In this document: in pieces, positions 44,047-52,882 of the stretch
Numbering within the stretch: the stretch's first letter is position 1
Layout of the letters: each line of letters begins with the position of its first letter
Assembly (NCBI GenBank): GCA_039588915.1
Contig: JBDGYV010000013.1
Location: 39,823-103,822, forward strand
Origin: CAMYLR01 sp039588915
GTDB lineage: Bacteria > Gemmatimonadota > Gemmatimonadetes > JACCXV01 > JAHWKZ01
DNA length: 64,000 nt
Reading direction: 5' to 3'
Notes under the pieces: model-generated
What the model was told of the DNA's origin: nothing
Database searches by the model: none
Seen by the model: only the letters and a program-made list of their open reading frames with translations
Translations under genes and position numbers: made by a program

Positions 44047-45323
44047 CGACTCGGAGCCAGGGTTTCGCGCCCCGCCAGGTAGGGGCGCAGCACGGTCGGC
44101 ACCGTCAGAGTCCCGTCGGCGTTCTGATAGTTCTCGAAGATCGCGATCAGCGTGCGCGGTAGTGCGACCGCAGAGCCGTTGAGGGTGTGCGGAAACCGAA
44201 CTCCGTCATTCGAGTCAGATCGATACCGCAAGTTGCCGCGTCGCGCCTGATACGCCTCGCAGTTGGAGCACGACGACACTTCGAGCCACTTCTCGACGCC
44301 GGGCGACCACACCTCGAGGTCGTATGTCTTGGCGGCGGCATTTCCCATGTCGCCGGCGGCCAACAACACGACCCGGTACGGTAAGTCGAGCGTCTGCAGA
44401 ACCCACTCGGCATCCGCGGTCAGCGATTCGAGTTCATCGTACGAATCCTCGGGACGAGTGATCTTTACGAGTTCCACCTTGTCAAACTGATGGACGCGAA
44501 TCAGGCCTCTAGTATCGCTTCCATGCGCGCCCGCTTCGCGCCGAAAACAGGGCGTGTAGGAACAGTAGCGGAGAGGCAGCGCGTCGATCGACAGGATCTC
44601 GTCCCGGTGCCAGCCCATGATCGGCACCTCGGCGGTCGGGATGAGGTACAGCTCGTCGCGCTCGACGGCATAGAGCTGCTCCTCGAACTTCGGCAGGTGC
44701 CCAGTCGCAGTGGCGGTGGCTGGATTTACCAACACCGGTGGCGCGATCTCCAAATAACCGTTCTCGCGATGGCGATCGAGCATGAAAGTGATCAGAGCTC
44801 GGGACAGCGCCGCTCCGTCGCCGATCAGCCCAACGAAGCCGGAGCCCGTGATCTTGGCCGCCCGCTCCAGATCGAGCATCCCCAATCCTTTGCCCAGCTC
44901 CCAGTGAGGCTGGGGTGCGAAATCGAACTCCCGGGTTGTTCCCCACGTGCGGACGATTTCGTTCTGCCCAGCATCGCCGGCGGGAACCGTTTCGTGCGGG
45001 AGATTGGGAATCTCGAGCCACAATCCGTCGAGGTTCTCCTTGAGCGTCTCCAATCGCTCATCGAGTTCCTTGATGCGCGCGCTGACCTGCCGCATTTCGG
45101 ACTTCAGCGACTCGGCGTCATCCTGCTCCTCAGCGGCCAACAGCTTGGCGACCTCCTTCGAGCGGGCGTTGCGCTCGGCTTTCAGCTTTTCGCTCTCGCT
45201 TAGAGTCCGGCGGTGCTCGGCATCGAGCGCCACCAAGCGATCGATGTCCGCCGCCTCACCCCGCTTGGTGATCCCACTGCGTAATTGATCGGGATCGGTT
45301 CTCAGTAGCCGTAGATCGAGCAT
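44043..45323 (-). CDS. serS: Seryl-tRNA synthetase
   Basis: Class II synthetase; it also charges tRNA-Sec with serine, relevant to the tRNA-Sec gene in this window. 426 residues: an N-terminal coiled coil (residues 30-110), motif 2 LRYCSYTPCFRREAG and motif 3 LPRTLIAIFENYQ. ATG 45323 shares its A with the TAA of the upstream gene (TAATG), so the longer frame is not used. Confidence 0.96.
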   Translation of the reverse strand: MLDLRLLRTDPDQLRSGITKRGEAADIDRLVALDAEHRRTLSESEKLKAERNARSKEVAKLLAAEEQDDAESLKSEMRQVSARIKELDERLETLKENLDGLWLEIPNLPHETVPAGDAGQNEIVRTWGTTREFDFAPQPHWELGKGLGMLDLERAAKITGSGFVGLIGDGAALSRALITFMLDRHRENGYLEIAPPVLVNPATATATGHLPKFEEQLYAVERDELYLIPTAEVPIMGWHRDEILSIDALPLRYCSYTPCFRREAGAHGSDTRGLIRVHQFDKVELVKITRPEDSYDELESLTADAEWVLQTLDLPYRVVLLAAGDMGNAAAKTYDLEVWSPGVEKWLEVSSCSNCEAYQARRGNLRYRSDSNDGVRFPHTLNGSAVALPRTLIAIFENYQNADGTLTVPTVLRPYLAGRETLAPSR

Positions 45324-45919
45324 TACAAATCCGCTACGAGTCTGCGATTGAGAGGTTGAACCTGGTAGGCCCACTCGAAACGAATAAACCGCGAGCTCGG
45401 GTTCCCTGCGAACTCTTGGCCTAAGTCGATCACCGAGAGCTTGGCGTAGTTGATCGGCACCACGCCGCCAGTGATGAAGCTGATGCGAAAGGCGTACGTA
45501 TGCCCCTCGATAACCGGTACCCCGGCCGGATCGCTGACCGAGCTGTACCCACCCGCCGGCGCGATTTCGACCGTATCGAACGGCACCGCGCCAAGATCGA
45601 TGATTCCAGTTCGGATGAGGGACAGGCCGGGCGCGAGCGTCGAGAACGGCCGCAAAATCAGCGTGCCATCGGTGCGGGAGTCAAGAACCCACGTTCCGAA
45701 GGTACTACCGATCTCGGTCGTCCCGATGAAGAATCGTTCGCCGACCGCGAAATCCCAACCACTCGGGAACTCGGGCAAAGCGAGCTCCCACACTTCGGAA
45801 TCGCCCTCGTTGACAACTGGTACCACGCTCCGAAACGGGTTGTCCTCGTCGCACGCGGTGGCAACAAGAAGCACCGCCAAAATGGCCTGGAGTGGCCCCA
45901 CAGTCCCCCGTTTAACCAT
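45323..45919 (-). CDS. Hypothetical lipoprotein
   Basis: Not recognised. 198 residues. The N-terminus MVKRGTVGPLQAILAVLLVA leads to TAC-DED, a likely lipobox with Cys near residue 23; Asp after the Cys may retain it in the inner membrane by the E. coli rule. The mature protein is beta-rich with Gly and Thr turns and no cysteines. The start overlaps the reductase stop by 8 nt. Confidence 0.7.
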   Translation of the reverse strand: MVKRGTVGPLQAILAVLLVATACDEDNPFRSVVPVVNEGDSEVWELALPEFPSGWDFAVGERFFIGTTEIGSTFGTWVLDSRTDGTLILRPFSTLAPGLSLIRTGIIDLGAVPFDTVEIAPAGGYSSVSDPAGVPVIEGHTYAFRISFITGGVVPINYAKLSVIDLGQEFAGNPSSRFIRFEWAYQVQPLNRRLVADL

Positions 45920-46883
45920 CACGCTCCACCACGTCGACAGGCGCATCAGCCTCGAGTCGCGTTCGCATGTCCAACAGTAGATCCCGCATCGTCTCCTCCC
46001 AACGGACATGAGGCCGCCAATCAGTGGTCGCCTTCAGCTCGGTGGGATCACCCACCATCCACTCGAAGTCGGCCGGCCGGCGCTGAACCGAATCGACCTC
46101 AATCCGCACCGGCGTTTCCGCCAGCTCACATAGCGTGCCAAGAGCTTCAGCCAATCGATGCTCCTCCCCGGAACACACGTTGTACACGGCGCCAGGTTCA
46201 CCGGACCTGATCAGGCCGACGTACGCTTGGACTACGTCCCGAACGTCGAGCAGGTCGCGAATGGTTGCGATGTTCCCGACAGTGATCGTTGCCGGCCCGC
46301 AGCCCGTCTCAGCAAGCGCGATCCGTTGCGCAACCGATGGAAACAAATACTGATCATCCTGCCCCGGTCCGGTATGTGGAAACGGCCGTGCGCGAACCAC
46401 GGGTACCCCAAAACTGCGCCAATATTGATACCCCAGAACGTCCTGGGCGACCTTGCTCGCACCATACGGGTTGATGGGGATCAAGGGAGCCGTTTCGACG
46501 ATCGGGCCGTGACTCGGATCGGGATCGCCATACACCTCACACGACGTCACCAGCAAGACCCGCCCCACGGACGCCTCGCGGCACGCTTCCAAAACGTTTA
46601 TCGCACCCACCGCGTTGACATCGAACGTTATCGCGGGGTCGTGGAACGACTTGCCAACGCTCGTCTCACCGGCCAGGTGCACGACAACGTCGGGTCGGGC
46701 ACCGGCGATCGCAACACCAATCCCGACCCGGTCACGAACGTCGAGTTGAAAAACCTCCTCGGCCCCATCGACCGTTAATGCGGGCCGATAGGCCGATCCA
46801 ATCACGGTGTCGCCCCCCGCCGCCAACCGCGCAGCCAGGTGGCGTCCGACGAAACCTTCGATGCCGGTAATGAAAATGCGCAT
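45912..46883 (-). CDS. NAD-dependent epimerase/dehydratase, GDP-4-keto-6-deoxymannose reductase-like
   Basis: Extended SDR acting on a nucleotide sugar. 323 residues from ATG 46883. Seen: N-terminal GIEGFVGRHLA (GxxGxxG), TSCEVYG, active-site Tyr-Lys in NPYGASKVAQD, and PFPHTGPGQDDQYLFP, which resembles the RPFNHTGPGQ of the GMD/RMD group. GDP-rhamnose synthesis (RMD) is the best guess. A GDP-mannose 4,6-dehydratase gene is not in the window, while manC is nearby. Confidence 0.82.
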   Translation of the reverse strand: MRIFITGIEGFVGRHLAARLAAGGDTVIGSAYRPALTVDGAEEVFQLDVRDRVGIGVAIAGARPDVVVHLAGETSVGKSFHDPAITFDVNAVGAINVLEACREASVGRVLLVTSCEVYGDPDPSHGPIVETAPLIPINPYGASKVAQDVLGYQYWRSFGVPVVRARPFPHTGPGQDDQYLFPSVAQRIALAETGCGPATITVGNIATIRDLLDVRDVVQAYVGLIRSGEPGAVYNVCSGEEHRLAEALGTLCELAETPVRIEVDSVQRRPADFEWMVGDPTELKATTDWRPHVRWEETMRDLLLDMRTRLEADAPVDVVERDG

Positions 46884-46939
46884 GCGTTCCGTTGAGTTCG
46901 ATCGGTGTGGGAGGGGCGCCAAGCGCTTTGACAGGGCGC

Positions 46940-46993
46940 GTAAAACTAAAAACTAGCGATCCTCCGAGGGGGGCAGCAACCCGCCTCGCGGAT
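46940..46993 (-). terminator. Intrinsic terminator after the GlmU-like gene
   Basis: On the minus strand, an ATCC..GAGGCGGG stem pairs with CCCCCCTC..GGAT (loop TTGCTG), then CGCTAGTTTTTAGTTTTA. It begins right at the stop codon of the GlmU-like gene. Confidence 0.6.
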
Positions 46994-46994
46994 C

Positions 46995-48080
46995 TCAGCC
47001 CGAGGTTGTCCCTACGCGGTGCAGGGCCTCGAGCATCGCGTGCTCATCCTCGGTCAGCACTTGATCGCGGCGACCCATCGCTTTCTCCGCCGCACGCAGG
47101 AAGGGCTCCAGCCGTACCGTTTGTTGCTCGTCACCATCGAACCAGCAAAAGTCAGGCAAATAGGCGGGTGACACGCGTCGACCGCCAAAGAAGTGAGTGC
47201 CGACCCCCAACCGGGCACCGGTCGTCAATAGTGACCCGATCCCTGTCTTGACGTGATCACCTAGAAAAGCGCCCAGCTTCATGACTCCGGTGTCGATCGT
47301 GCCATCCGGCCCCGTTAACCGGACCGGACCGTAGGTGTTCTTGAGATCGCTGGTGATCGTGCCCGCGCCGAGGTTGACCCACGCCCCCAAGACCGAGTGA
47401 CCGACGAAACCGTCGTGCGCTTTGTTGGAAAACGCCTGGATGATCGACGCCTCGACATCGCCACGGATCCGGCAACCCGGTCCGATCGAGGTTCCGCTGC
47501 CGACTCGGCCCCCGAGAATGACGCTACCCGGACCGACGTAAAGCGGGCCCTCGAGCAAAGTGTGCGAGGCGACCCGGACTCCGGTACCAAGCACGATCGG
47601 ACCGGGCTCGGTGTCGAGCGCAACGAAAGGACCGATCGTCACGCCACGCTGGACCTTGAGACCATCGCCCAGCAGCGCCACGGGATCGACGCCGGTCACC
47701 GTCTCCGCGGTTGTGAACTCCTCGGCGTCGTGCCGGATCAACTCGGCGTTGGCATCGACCAGCGTCCACAGGGAGTCGAGGACTCGACCACCGGCTTCCT
47801 CGACCGGGAGGTCCAACTCCGACAACCACTCTACCACAGCGCTCGGGCCGCTATCGAGCTCGGCGACCTTGCGCGCGTGCGTCGGGTCGAGCCGCCATCC
47901 GACCGGCCGTTCGCCGATCCGATACTCGGCCGGCTGGTCGCCAAAGCGCCAATCGCGCTGGGACACCCAGCTTGCGATCGCGATTCGCAACCCGCCTTCG
48001 GCCTCGGGCCACACATTCAACCGAGGTCGTTCGGTCGAGCGAAACGCACATCCCGTAACATCGGCATCGCAACAAACCAT
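46995..48080 (-). CDS. GlmU-family putative sugar nucleotidyltransferase / hexapeptide protein
   Basis: 361 residues with a left-handed beta-helix in the second half (VQRGVTIGPFVALDTEPGP, LEGPLYVGPGSVILGGRV, ISLGAGTIT-type VNLGAGTITSDLKNTYG). The block KAHDGFVGHSVLGAWVNLGA and the end GTHFFGG are typical of the 'putative sugar nucleotidyl transferase' group of Bacteroidota and Gemmatimonadota. The N-terminal part is short and lacks a recognisable nucleotidyltransferase P-loop. In-frame codons upstream meet a stop before any start, so it is not simply misannotated. It may be an acyltransferase or scaffold only. Confidence 0.75.
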   Translation of the reverse strand: MVCCDADVTGCAFRSTERPRLNVWPEAEGGLRIAIASWVSQRDWRFGDQPAEYRIGERPVGWRLDPTHARKVAELDSGPSAVVEWLSELDLPVEEAGGRVLDSLWTLVDANAELIRHDAEEFTTAETVTGVDPVALLGDGLKVQRGVTIGPFVALDTEPGPIVLGTGVRVASHTLLEGPLYVGPGSVILGGRVGSGTSIGPGCRIRGDVEASIIQAFSNKAHDGFVGHSVLGAWVNLGAGTITSDLKNTYGPVRLTGPDGTIDTGVMKLGAFLGDHVKTGIGSLLTTGARLGVGTHFFGGRRVSPAYLPDFCWFDGDEQQTVRLEPFLRAAEKAMGRRDQVLTEDEHAMLEALHRVGTTSG

Positions 48081-48147
48081 CGCGACGGGACCGGCTCGCT
48101 CTTCCCAACGGATCGCTCCGGATCACAAAGAACGAGTGGTACTGCGC

Positions 48148-48732
48148 TCAAGGAGCAGTCCGTATCGTCGTGCGAATGATCCACGCCTCGGGGAATCCAA
48201 GCTCGGCCAGCCCACGGCGCAACTGCTCGGCCGATTCACGATCCGTGAAGTCGCCGACCCGCACCTTGTACCATGGGTTGATCCACTCCATGTAGATCGG
48301 ATCGGAGACCCGCTGCTCACGCAAGCGACGGACAGCGCCGGCCGCCACGTCACGATCCCGAGCGGCGAACACCTGAACCCGATAGCCGGTAGCCAAGGCG
48401 CCGACGCCGGCAGTCGACCGAACCGCACCGGTTACAACTGTTTCGCGCACAACTCGCGAAGTATCAGGACGAGCACCCGCGAGCGTATCGGCGTATAGCG
48501 TCCCGTCAGCGGTGACGGAGCCGATCACCGTCTGCCCCGACGCGTCGGCCACGACGATTGGCGGGGCTTTAACCTCACGCCTAGCGGGCTCGAGCGTCGG
48601 TGCATCATCGGCGGGAGCCGGTCGTTCAGCGTTCGGGGGTCGAGCAGTGGTTTCAGGTGGGGCCTCGCGGTAAGGAGACGCGCATGCCGCGGCAGCGATC
48701 AAGATCGATGGCACGAGGGCAGTCGCCTTCAT
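48148..48732 (-). CDS. SPOR-domain lipoprotein
   Basis: 194 residues. Lipobox LIAAAACAS places the lipidated Cys near residue 17. A Pro/Ala/Glu-rich linker follows, then a C-terminal SPOR domain (YRVQVFAARDRDVAAGAVRR, WYKVRVGDFTDRESAEQLRR), which binds denuded septal peptidoglycan. Likely role in division or cell-wall remodelling. The ATG overlaps the manC stop (ATGA). Confidence 0.85.
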   Translation of the reverse strand: MKATALVPSILIAAAACASPYREAPPETTARPPNAERPAPADDAPTLEPARREVKAPPIVVADASGQTVIGSVTADGTLYADTLAGARPDTSRVVRETVVTGAVRSTAGVGALATGYRVQVFAARDRDVAAGAVRRLREQRVSDPIYMEWINPWYKVRVGDFTDRESAEQLRRGLAELGFPEAWIIRTTIRTAP

Positions 48733-49793
48733 CGGTCTGGGCGATCCGCGGTTACCGCGCGCACGAACGGCTTCAGCTTATCAAGCATGTCACGACCGAC
48801 GACGAGCGTCGCGTCCTCGGTGCGTACGACGATGCAGTCTGACACGCCAAGCGCTGCCACTTGGCCCTGACGGCAGAACGCGATGACGTTTTGACACTGC
48901 TCGAGCACGCAATCCCCCAGCTCGGTGTTCCCTTCGGGCGAGGTCGTCACCCAGCGGGCGAGCGCCTCCCACGAGCCAACGTCGTCCCAGCCCCAATCGG
49001 CCGCCGGGAGAACGACCGCACGATCGGTTTTCTGCATGATCCCGTAATCGACCGACGTGGACTCGACAGTAGCGTAGTACCGCTCGCAAGCGCCCGCCGG
49101 ATCATCCGCCCAATCTCGGACCGCGACCTCGATCGCCCGGTGCATCAACGGCAGATGCTTCTTGTACTCGGCTAGAAACGTTCGTGCCTGCCCGCAGAAC
49201 AGCCCGCTGTTCCAATAGTGACGTCCGCCCTCGCAGAACTCATGAGCTGTCTTGGCGTCCGGCTTTTCACAGAACGCGGCCACCTCAAACCCCTCTGCCG
49301 CGCCGGGACCAAGTGTCGGGCCGCGCTCCACGTATCCGTAACCGACTTCGGGCCGGTCCGGCACGACGCCGAAGAGAACCAGGACATCGTTCTCGTCGGC
49401 GATTTGAAAAGCAGTGTCGACACTCACCCGAAACGCTGCCACGTTCGCGACCGCGTGATCGGCGGGCAGCACAAGCAACACCCCATCGCGGTCGTTGGCA
49501 GCTACCAAACCGGCGGCAAGCCCGATCGCGGGTGCAGTGTTCTTGCCCTCCGGTTCGCCGATCAACCCGGCCGTCGGCACCTCTGGACACTCGGCAGCCA
49601 CCGCGTCGAGCAGCGAGGCGTTGGTGAGGATGTACTGGTGATCGGCCGCGACGACACCACTCAGTCGGTCAGCCGTTTCCCGAAGCATCGACTTGTCGGA
49701 GATCAGCGGCAGGAGCTGTTTGGGCATTTCGGGCGTCGACGCCGGCCAGAATCGCTCTCCCACTCCGCCGGCGAGGATGACGGCGTAATTCAC
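48729..49793 (-). CDS. manC: Mannose-1-phosphate guanylyltransferase
   Basis: Makes GDP-mannose from mannose-1-phosphate and GTP. 354 residues from GTG 49793 (TTG 49814 is an alternative). N-terminal pyrophosphorylase motif LAGGVGERFWPASTPEMPKQ; later ADHAV, FGVVPDRPEVGYGYVERG, FCEKPDAKTAHEF, YWNSGLFCGQAR, and ADWGWDDVGSWEAL. It is the short, monofunctional form without an isomerase domain. Supplies GDP-mannose for the reductase-like enzyme at 45912-46883. Confidence 0.93.
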   Translation of the reverse strand: MNYAVILAGGVGERFWPASTPEMPKQLLPLISDKSMLRETADRLSGVVAADHQYILTNASLLDAVAAECPEVPTAGLIGEPEGKNTAPAIGLAAGLVAANDRDGVLLVLPADHAVANVAAFRVSVDTAFQIADENDVLVLFGVVPDRPEVGYGYVERGPTLGPGAAEGFEVAAFCEKPDAKTAHEFCEGGRHYWNSGLFCGQARTFLAEYKKHLPLMHRAIEVAVRDWADDPAGACERYYATVESTSVDYGIMQKTDRAVVLPAADWGWDDVGSWEALARWVTTSPEGNTELGDCVLEQCQNVIAFCRQGQVAALGVSDCIVVRTEDATLVVGRDMLDKLKPFVRAVTADRPDR

Positions 49794-49847
49794 ATGAGCA
49801 AACCTAGCCGCCAAATTGCAAACCGGTCAAGCGCACATGGGTCGGTT

Positions 49848-51917
49848 TCAGCCCTGACGCGCGAGCTCACGGTCGCGGTTTTCGAGCTCGTCGAGCCGGG
49901 CTCGCAGACGGCAATGTTCTCCGCGTGCGAGTTCGGGGTCGGAGTCGATCACATCGAACGCGGCGTCGCGGGCGACCGCCAAGAGCTCGACGTCGCGATC
50001 GATATCGGCGATGGCGAACTCTGGGACTCCGTGTTGTCGGGTCCCGAACACGTCGCCTTGGCCCCGTAGACGTAAGTCCTCCTCGGCGATCACGAAGCCG
50101 TCGTTCTGGCTGGTCAATACCCGAACTCGCTCGCGGGGCGTACGACCGGCGCCCGGAGAGAGTAGCAGAAAGCAGCGCGACGGTTTACTGCCGCGCCCGA
50201 CGCGACCGCGGAGCTGATGGAGCTGGGAGAGACCAAACCGCTCGGCGTGCTCGACGATCAGGAACGTCGCATTTGCGACATCGACCCCGACCTCGATAAC
50301 AGTCGTCGCGACCAGGAGATCGATATGGCCGTCGCCGAACCCCCGCATCGCGCGCTCCTTGTCCTCACTGCTCAGCCGACCGTGAATGAGCGCCACGTTG
50401 CTGCCTTCGAACCGCCGGGCCAGATCCTCGTAGCCGCTGGTGGCGTCCTTTAGGTCCATCACCTCAGACTCCTCGACCAGCGGGTAGACGACGTACCCCT
50501 GCTGGCCGGCCTCGAGACACCGATCGATGAACTGGTACATCTCATCGCGACGGCTTTCAGGTACCAACCGCGTCGTGACCGGCTGCCGGCCGGGCGGCAT
50601 TTCATCCAGTCGCGAGACGTCCAAATCGCCGTAGAAAGTGAGTGCCAGCGACCGTGGGATCGGCGTCGCGGTCATGACCAACACGTCAGGGTGGCCGCCC
50701 TTACGGGTCAGCGCGAGACGCTGCGCGACACCGAATCGGTGTTGCTCGTCGACGATCACCAGGCCGAGCCGTTCGAACTCGACACCCTCTTGGATCAGCG
50801 CGTGGGTCCCGATGGCGACATCCAGCTCACCCGTCGCCAGCCCGGCCAGGACGGTCTCCCGTTCACGTCCGGTCACCGCGCCGGTCAGCAGCGCCGTTCG
50901 TACCGGCAACGGTTCAAGAAAGGCGGTCAACTTTCTGGCGTGTTGTTCGGCTAGAATCTCGGTCGGCGCCATGAGCGCCCCCTGGTGTCCGTTCTCAACC
51001 GCCCTCAGCAGCGCCAACAGCGCCACGATCGTCTTACCCGACCCGACGTCACCCTGCAACAACCGATTCATCGGACGCGCCGAGCGCATGTCGCGGAAGA
51101 TGTCCGACAATACCCGGCGCTGGGCGCGGGTGAGCTCAAATGGCAGGCTCTTGCCGAGTCGTGGGACGAGCTCGCCTTCGATCTCCATCGCGATGCCGGT
51201 GTCCGGTCGGCGCCGCAACACCGCCTTGAGCGCAAGTCTGAGCTCCCACCAGAAGAACTCCTCCCAGATAAAACGGCGCCGGGCTCGATCTCGGTCGGCA
51301 GGCGCTCCGGGGTAATGAAGGTCGATCAACGCCTGGCCGAGCGGCGGCAGGTCGTACTGCTCGAGCAGCCCTTTGGGCAACGGGTCCTCGACCTCATCCA
51401 AGCGATCGAGCGCGGTCCTGGTCCAGCGCCGCAACATGCGTTGGGATATGCCTTGAGTCAGCGGATAGATCGGCAGAATGGGAGCGCTTGGCCCCTCACC
51501 GGCGTCGAGTCGCTCGAACTCGTTTGGAGTGATGTTGATCCGCTTGCCGAACCGACTCACCGAACCGATGATCCGAAGCTCGTCGCCGCGCTGGATCCGG
51601 TCGGCGACCCACGGTTGGTTGAACCACACGACCTCGACTGCGGCCGTGCCATCATCGAGCAACGCGGTGACGAGTGCCCGGCGGCCCTTCAGGCGCCGCT
51701 TGCCGATCGCTTGCACGCGCCCCTCGACGCTGACCGTTTCGCCCACCGCGAGCCGCGACAACGGGACCACTTCTCGGGCGTCGAAGTAGTCACGCGGGTA
51801 ATGGCGCAGGAGCTCGCCGACGCAGGTGATTTCGAGACGTTCCAGATCCTCAGCCCGCCGCGGCCCAACTCCGGGCAGAAACCGAACTGGTGTCTCGAGG
51901 CTCAGCCCGTCGGTCAG
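49848..51917 (-). CDS. recG: ATP-dependent DNA helicase RecG (CTG start)
   Basis: Fork-reversal and branch-migration helicase. 689 residues: wedge OB domain (FLPGVGPRRAEDLERL, VSVEGRVQAIGKRRLKGR), helicase with LLQGDVGSGKT (I), VDEQHRFGV (II), MTATPIPRSLALT (III), LVATTVIEVGVDVANAT (V), QLRGRVGRG (VI). No ATG, GTG or TTG lies in frame near the expected N-terminus. A CTG overlaps the ftsY stop as CTGA, with AAGGG 8 nt upstream, so I take CTG as the start. The longer frame is an ftsY shadow. Confidence 0.9.
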   Translation of the reverse strand: MTDGLSLETPVRFLPGVGPRRAEDLERLEITCVGELLRHYPRDYFDAREVVPLSRLAVGETVSVEGRVQAIGKRRLKGRRALVTALLDDGTAAVEVVWFNQPWVADRIQRGDELRIIGSVSRFGKRINITPNEFERLDAGEGPSAPILPIYPLTQGISQRMLRRWTRTALDRLDEVEDPLPKGLLEQYDLPPLGQALIDLHYPGAPADRDRARRRFIWEEFFWWELRLALKAVLRRRPDTGIAMEIEGELVPRLGKSLPFELTRAQRRVLSDIFRDMRSARPMNRLLQGDVGSGKTIVALLALLRAVENGHQGALMAPTEILAEQHARKLTAFLEPLPVRTALLTGAVTGRERETVLAGLATGELDVAIGTHALIQEGVEFERLGLVIVDEQHRFGVAQRLALTRKGGHPDVLVMTATPIPRSLALTFYGDLDVSRLDEMPPGRQPVTTRLVPESRRDEMYQFIDRCLEAGQQGYVVYPLVEESEVMDLKDATSGYEDLARRFEGSNVALIHGRLSSEDKERAMRGFGDGHIDLLVATTVIEVGVDVANATFLIVEHAERFGLSQLHQLRGRVGRGSKPSRCFLLLSPGAGRTPRERVRVLTSQNDGFVIAEEDLRLRGQGDVFGTRQHGVPEFAIADIDRDVELLAVARDAAFDVIDSDPELARGEHCRLRARLDELENRDRELARQG

Positions 51918-52849
51918 CGGACCAACCCTTCGGCAAAGCGATGCGGGTCGAACGGGATGAGATCGTCGGGTCCTTCTCCAAGACCCACGAACTTGATCGG
52001 CACCCCCAGATCGCGTTGGACGGCCACCACCACACCACCCCGCGCGGTGCCGTCCAGCTTGCACACCACCAACCCGGTTAGCGGCAGTTTGCTCCCGAAC
52101 ACCTTGGCCTGAGCGACCGCATTCTGACCGGTCGTAGCGTCGAGACACAACAGGATCTCGTGAGGCGCGTCGTCGATCCGCGATGCCGCCACCCGGGCGA
52201 CTTTCTCGAGTTCGGCCATCAAGTCTCGTTGGGTGTGGAGCCGTCCAGCAGTATCCGCGATGACGTGCGACAGCTTGCGACTCAATGCCGCTTCGATCGC
52301 GTCGAACACCACCGCCGCCGGGTCACCACCGGCTGCACCCGAAACGACCGGTACGCCGAGCTTCTCACCCCACGCTTCGACCTGCTCGATGGCACCAGCG
52401 CGGAACGTGTCAGCGGCCGCCAACAGCACCGTGTGTCCGTCCGCCTGGAGCATTCGCGCGAGGCGGGCCGCGGTCGTTGTCTTGCCGACCCCGTTCACGC
52501 CTACCAGCAGCACGACCGTCGGCGGGCGCTCGGCGATTGCAAGGTCGCGCGGTTGTTCGGTGGCCAACAATTGTTCAACGCGAGCCGCCAGAAACGCTTG
52601 AAGATCTTCCGCGCTGCTCAGCTTTCCCTTCTTTGACTCGGCGTTGAGTTCGTCCACCAGATAGAGCGTCGCCGAAACCCCAAAATCGGCGCCCAGCAGC
52701 CGCTCCTCGAGCTGCTCGAGCGCTGCGTCGTCGACGCCCTTGACGAGCACCGCGACATCCATGAGCGCAATGTCCTTGATCCGTTGCCACAGGCCGCGCC
52801 GCGGCCCGAACTCGCGATCCCTGTCGGCCCGCTTTAGCTGCCGGTTCAC
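51914..52849 (-). CDS. ftsY: Signal recognition particle receptor FtsY
   Basis: SRP GTPase targeting ribosomes to the membrane. 311 residues: a short N-terminal region, no long acidic A domain, the NG domain with GVNGVGKTTTAARLA (G1), AADTFRAGAIEQ (G2 region), DTAGRLHTQRDLMAEL (G3), TGLVVCKLDGTARGG (G4), and the ending PIKFVGLGEGPDDLIPFDPH. GTG 52849 with GGTGGA upstream is chosen over an earlier TTG. Divergent from lpxH. Confidence 0.95.
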   Translation of the reverse strand: MNRQLKRADRDREFGPRRGLWQRIKDIALMDVAVLVKGVDDAALEQLEERLLGADFGVSATLYLVDELNAESKKGKLSSAEDLQAFLAARVEQLLATEQPRDLAIAERPPTVVLLVGVNGVGKTTTAARLARMLQADGHTVLLAAADTFRAGAIEQVEAWGEKLGVPVVSGAAGGDPAAVVFDAIEAALSRKLSHVIADTAGRLHTQRDLMAELEKVARVAASRIDDAPHEILLCLDATTGQNAVAQAKVFGSKLPLTGLVVCKLDGTARGGVVVAVQRDLGVPIKFVGLGEGPDDLIPFDPHRFAEGLVR

Positions 52850-52874
52850 GGTGCGTCCACCCAATTGCTATGTT
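52845..52874 (+). promoter_or_regulatory. Predicted leaderless lpxH promoter
   Basis: -35 TTCACG (52845-52850), an 18-bp spacer and -10 TATGTT (52869-52874). The ATG at 52883 starts 8 nt after the -10 box. The promoter overlaps the start of divergent ftsY. Confidence 0.5.
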
Positions 52875-52882
52875 GCGGTCCG

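Noticed and set aside
46928..46933. TTGACA on the plus strand
   Set aside because: No -10 match at the right distance and no plus-strand gene downstream.
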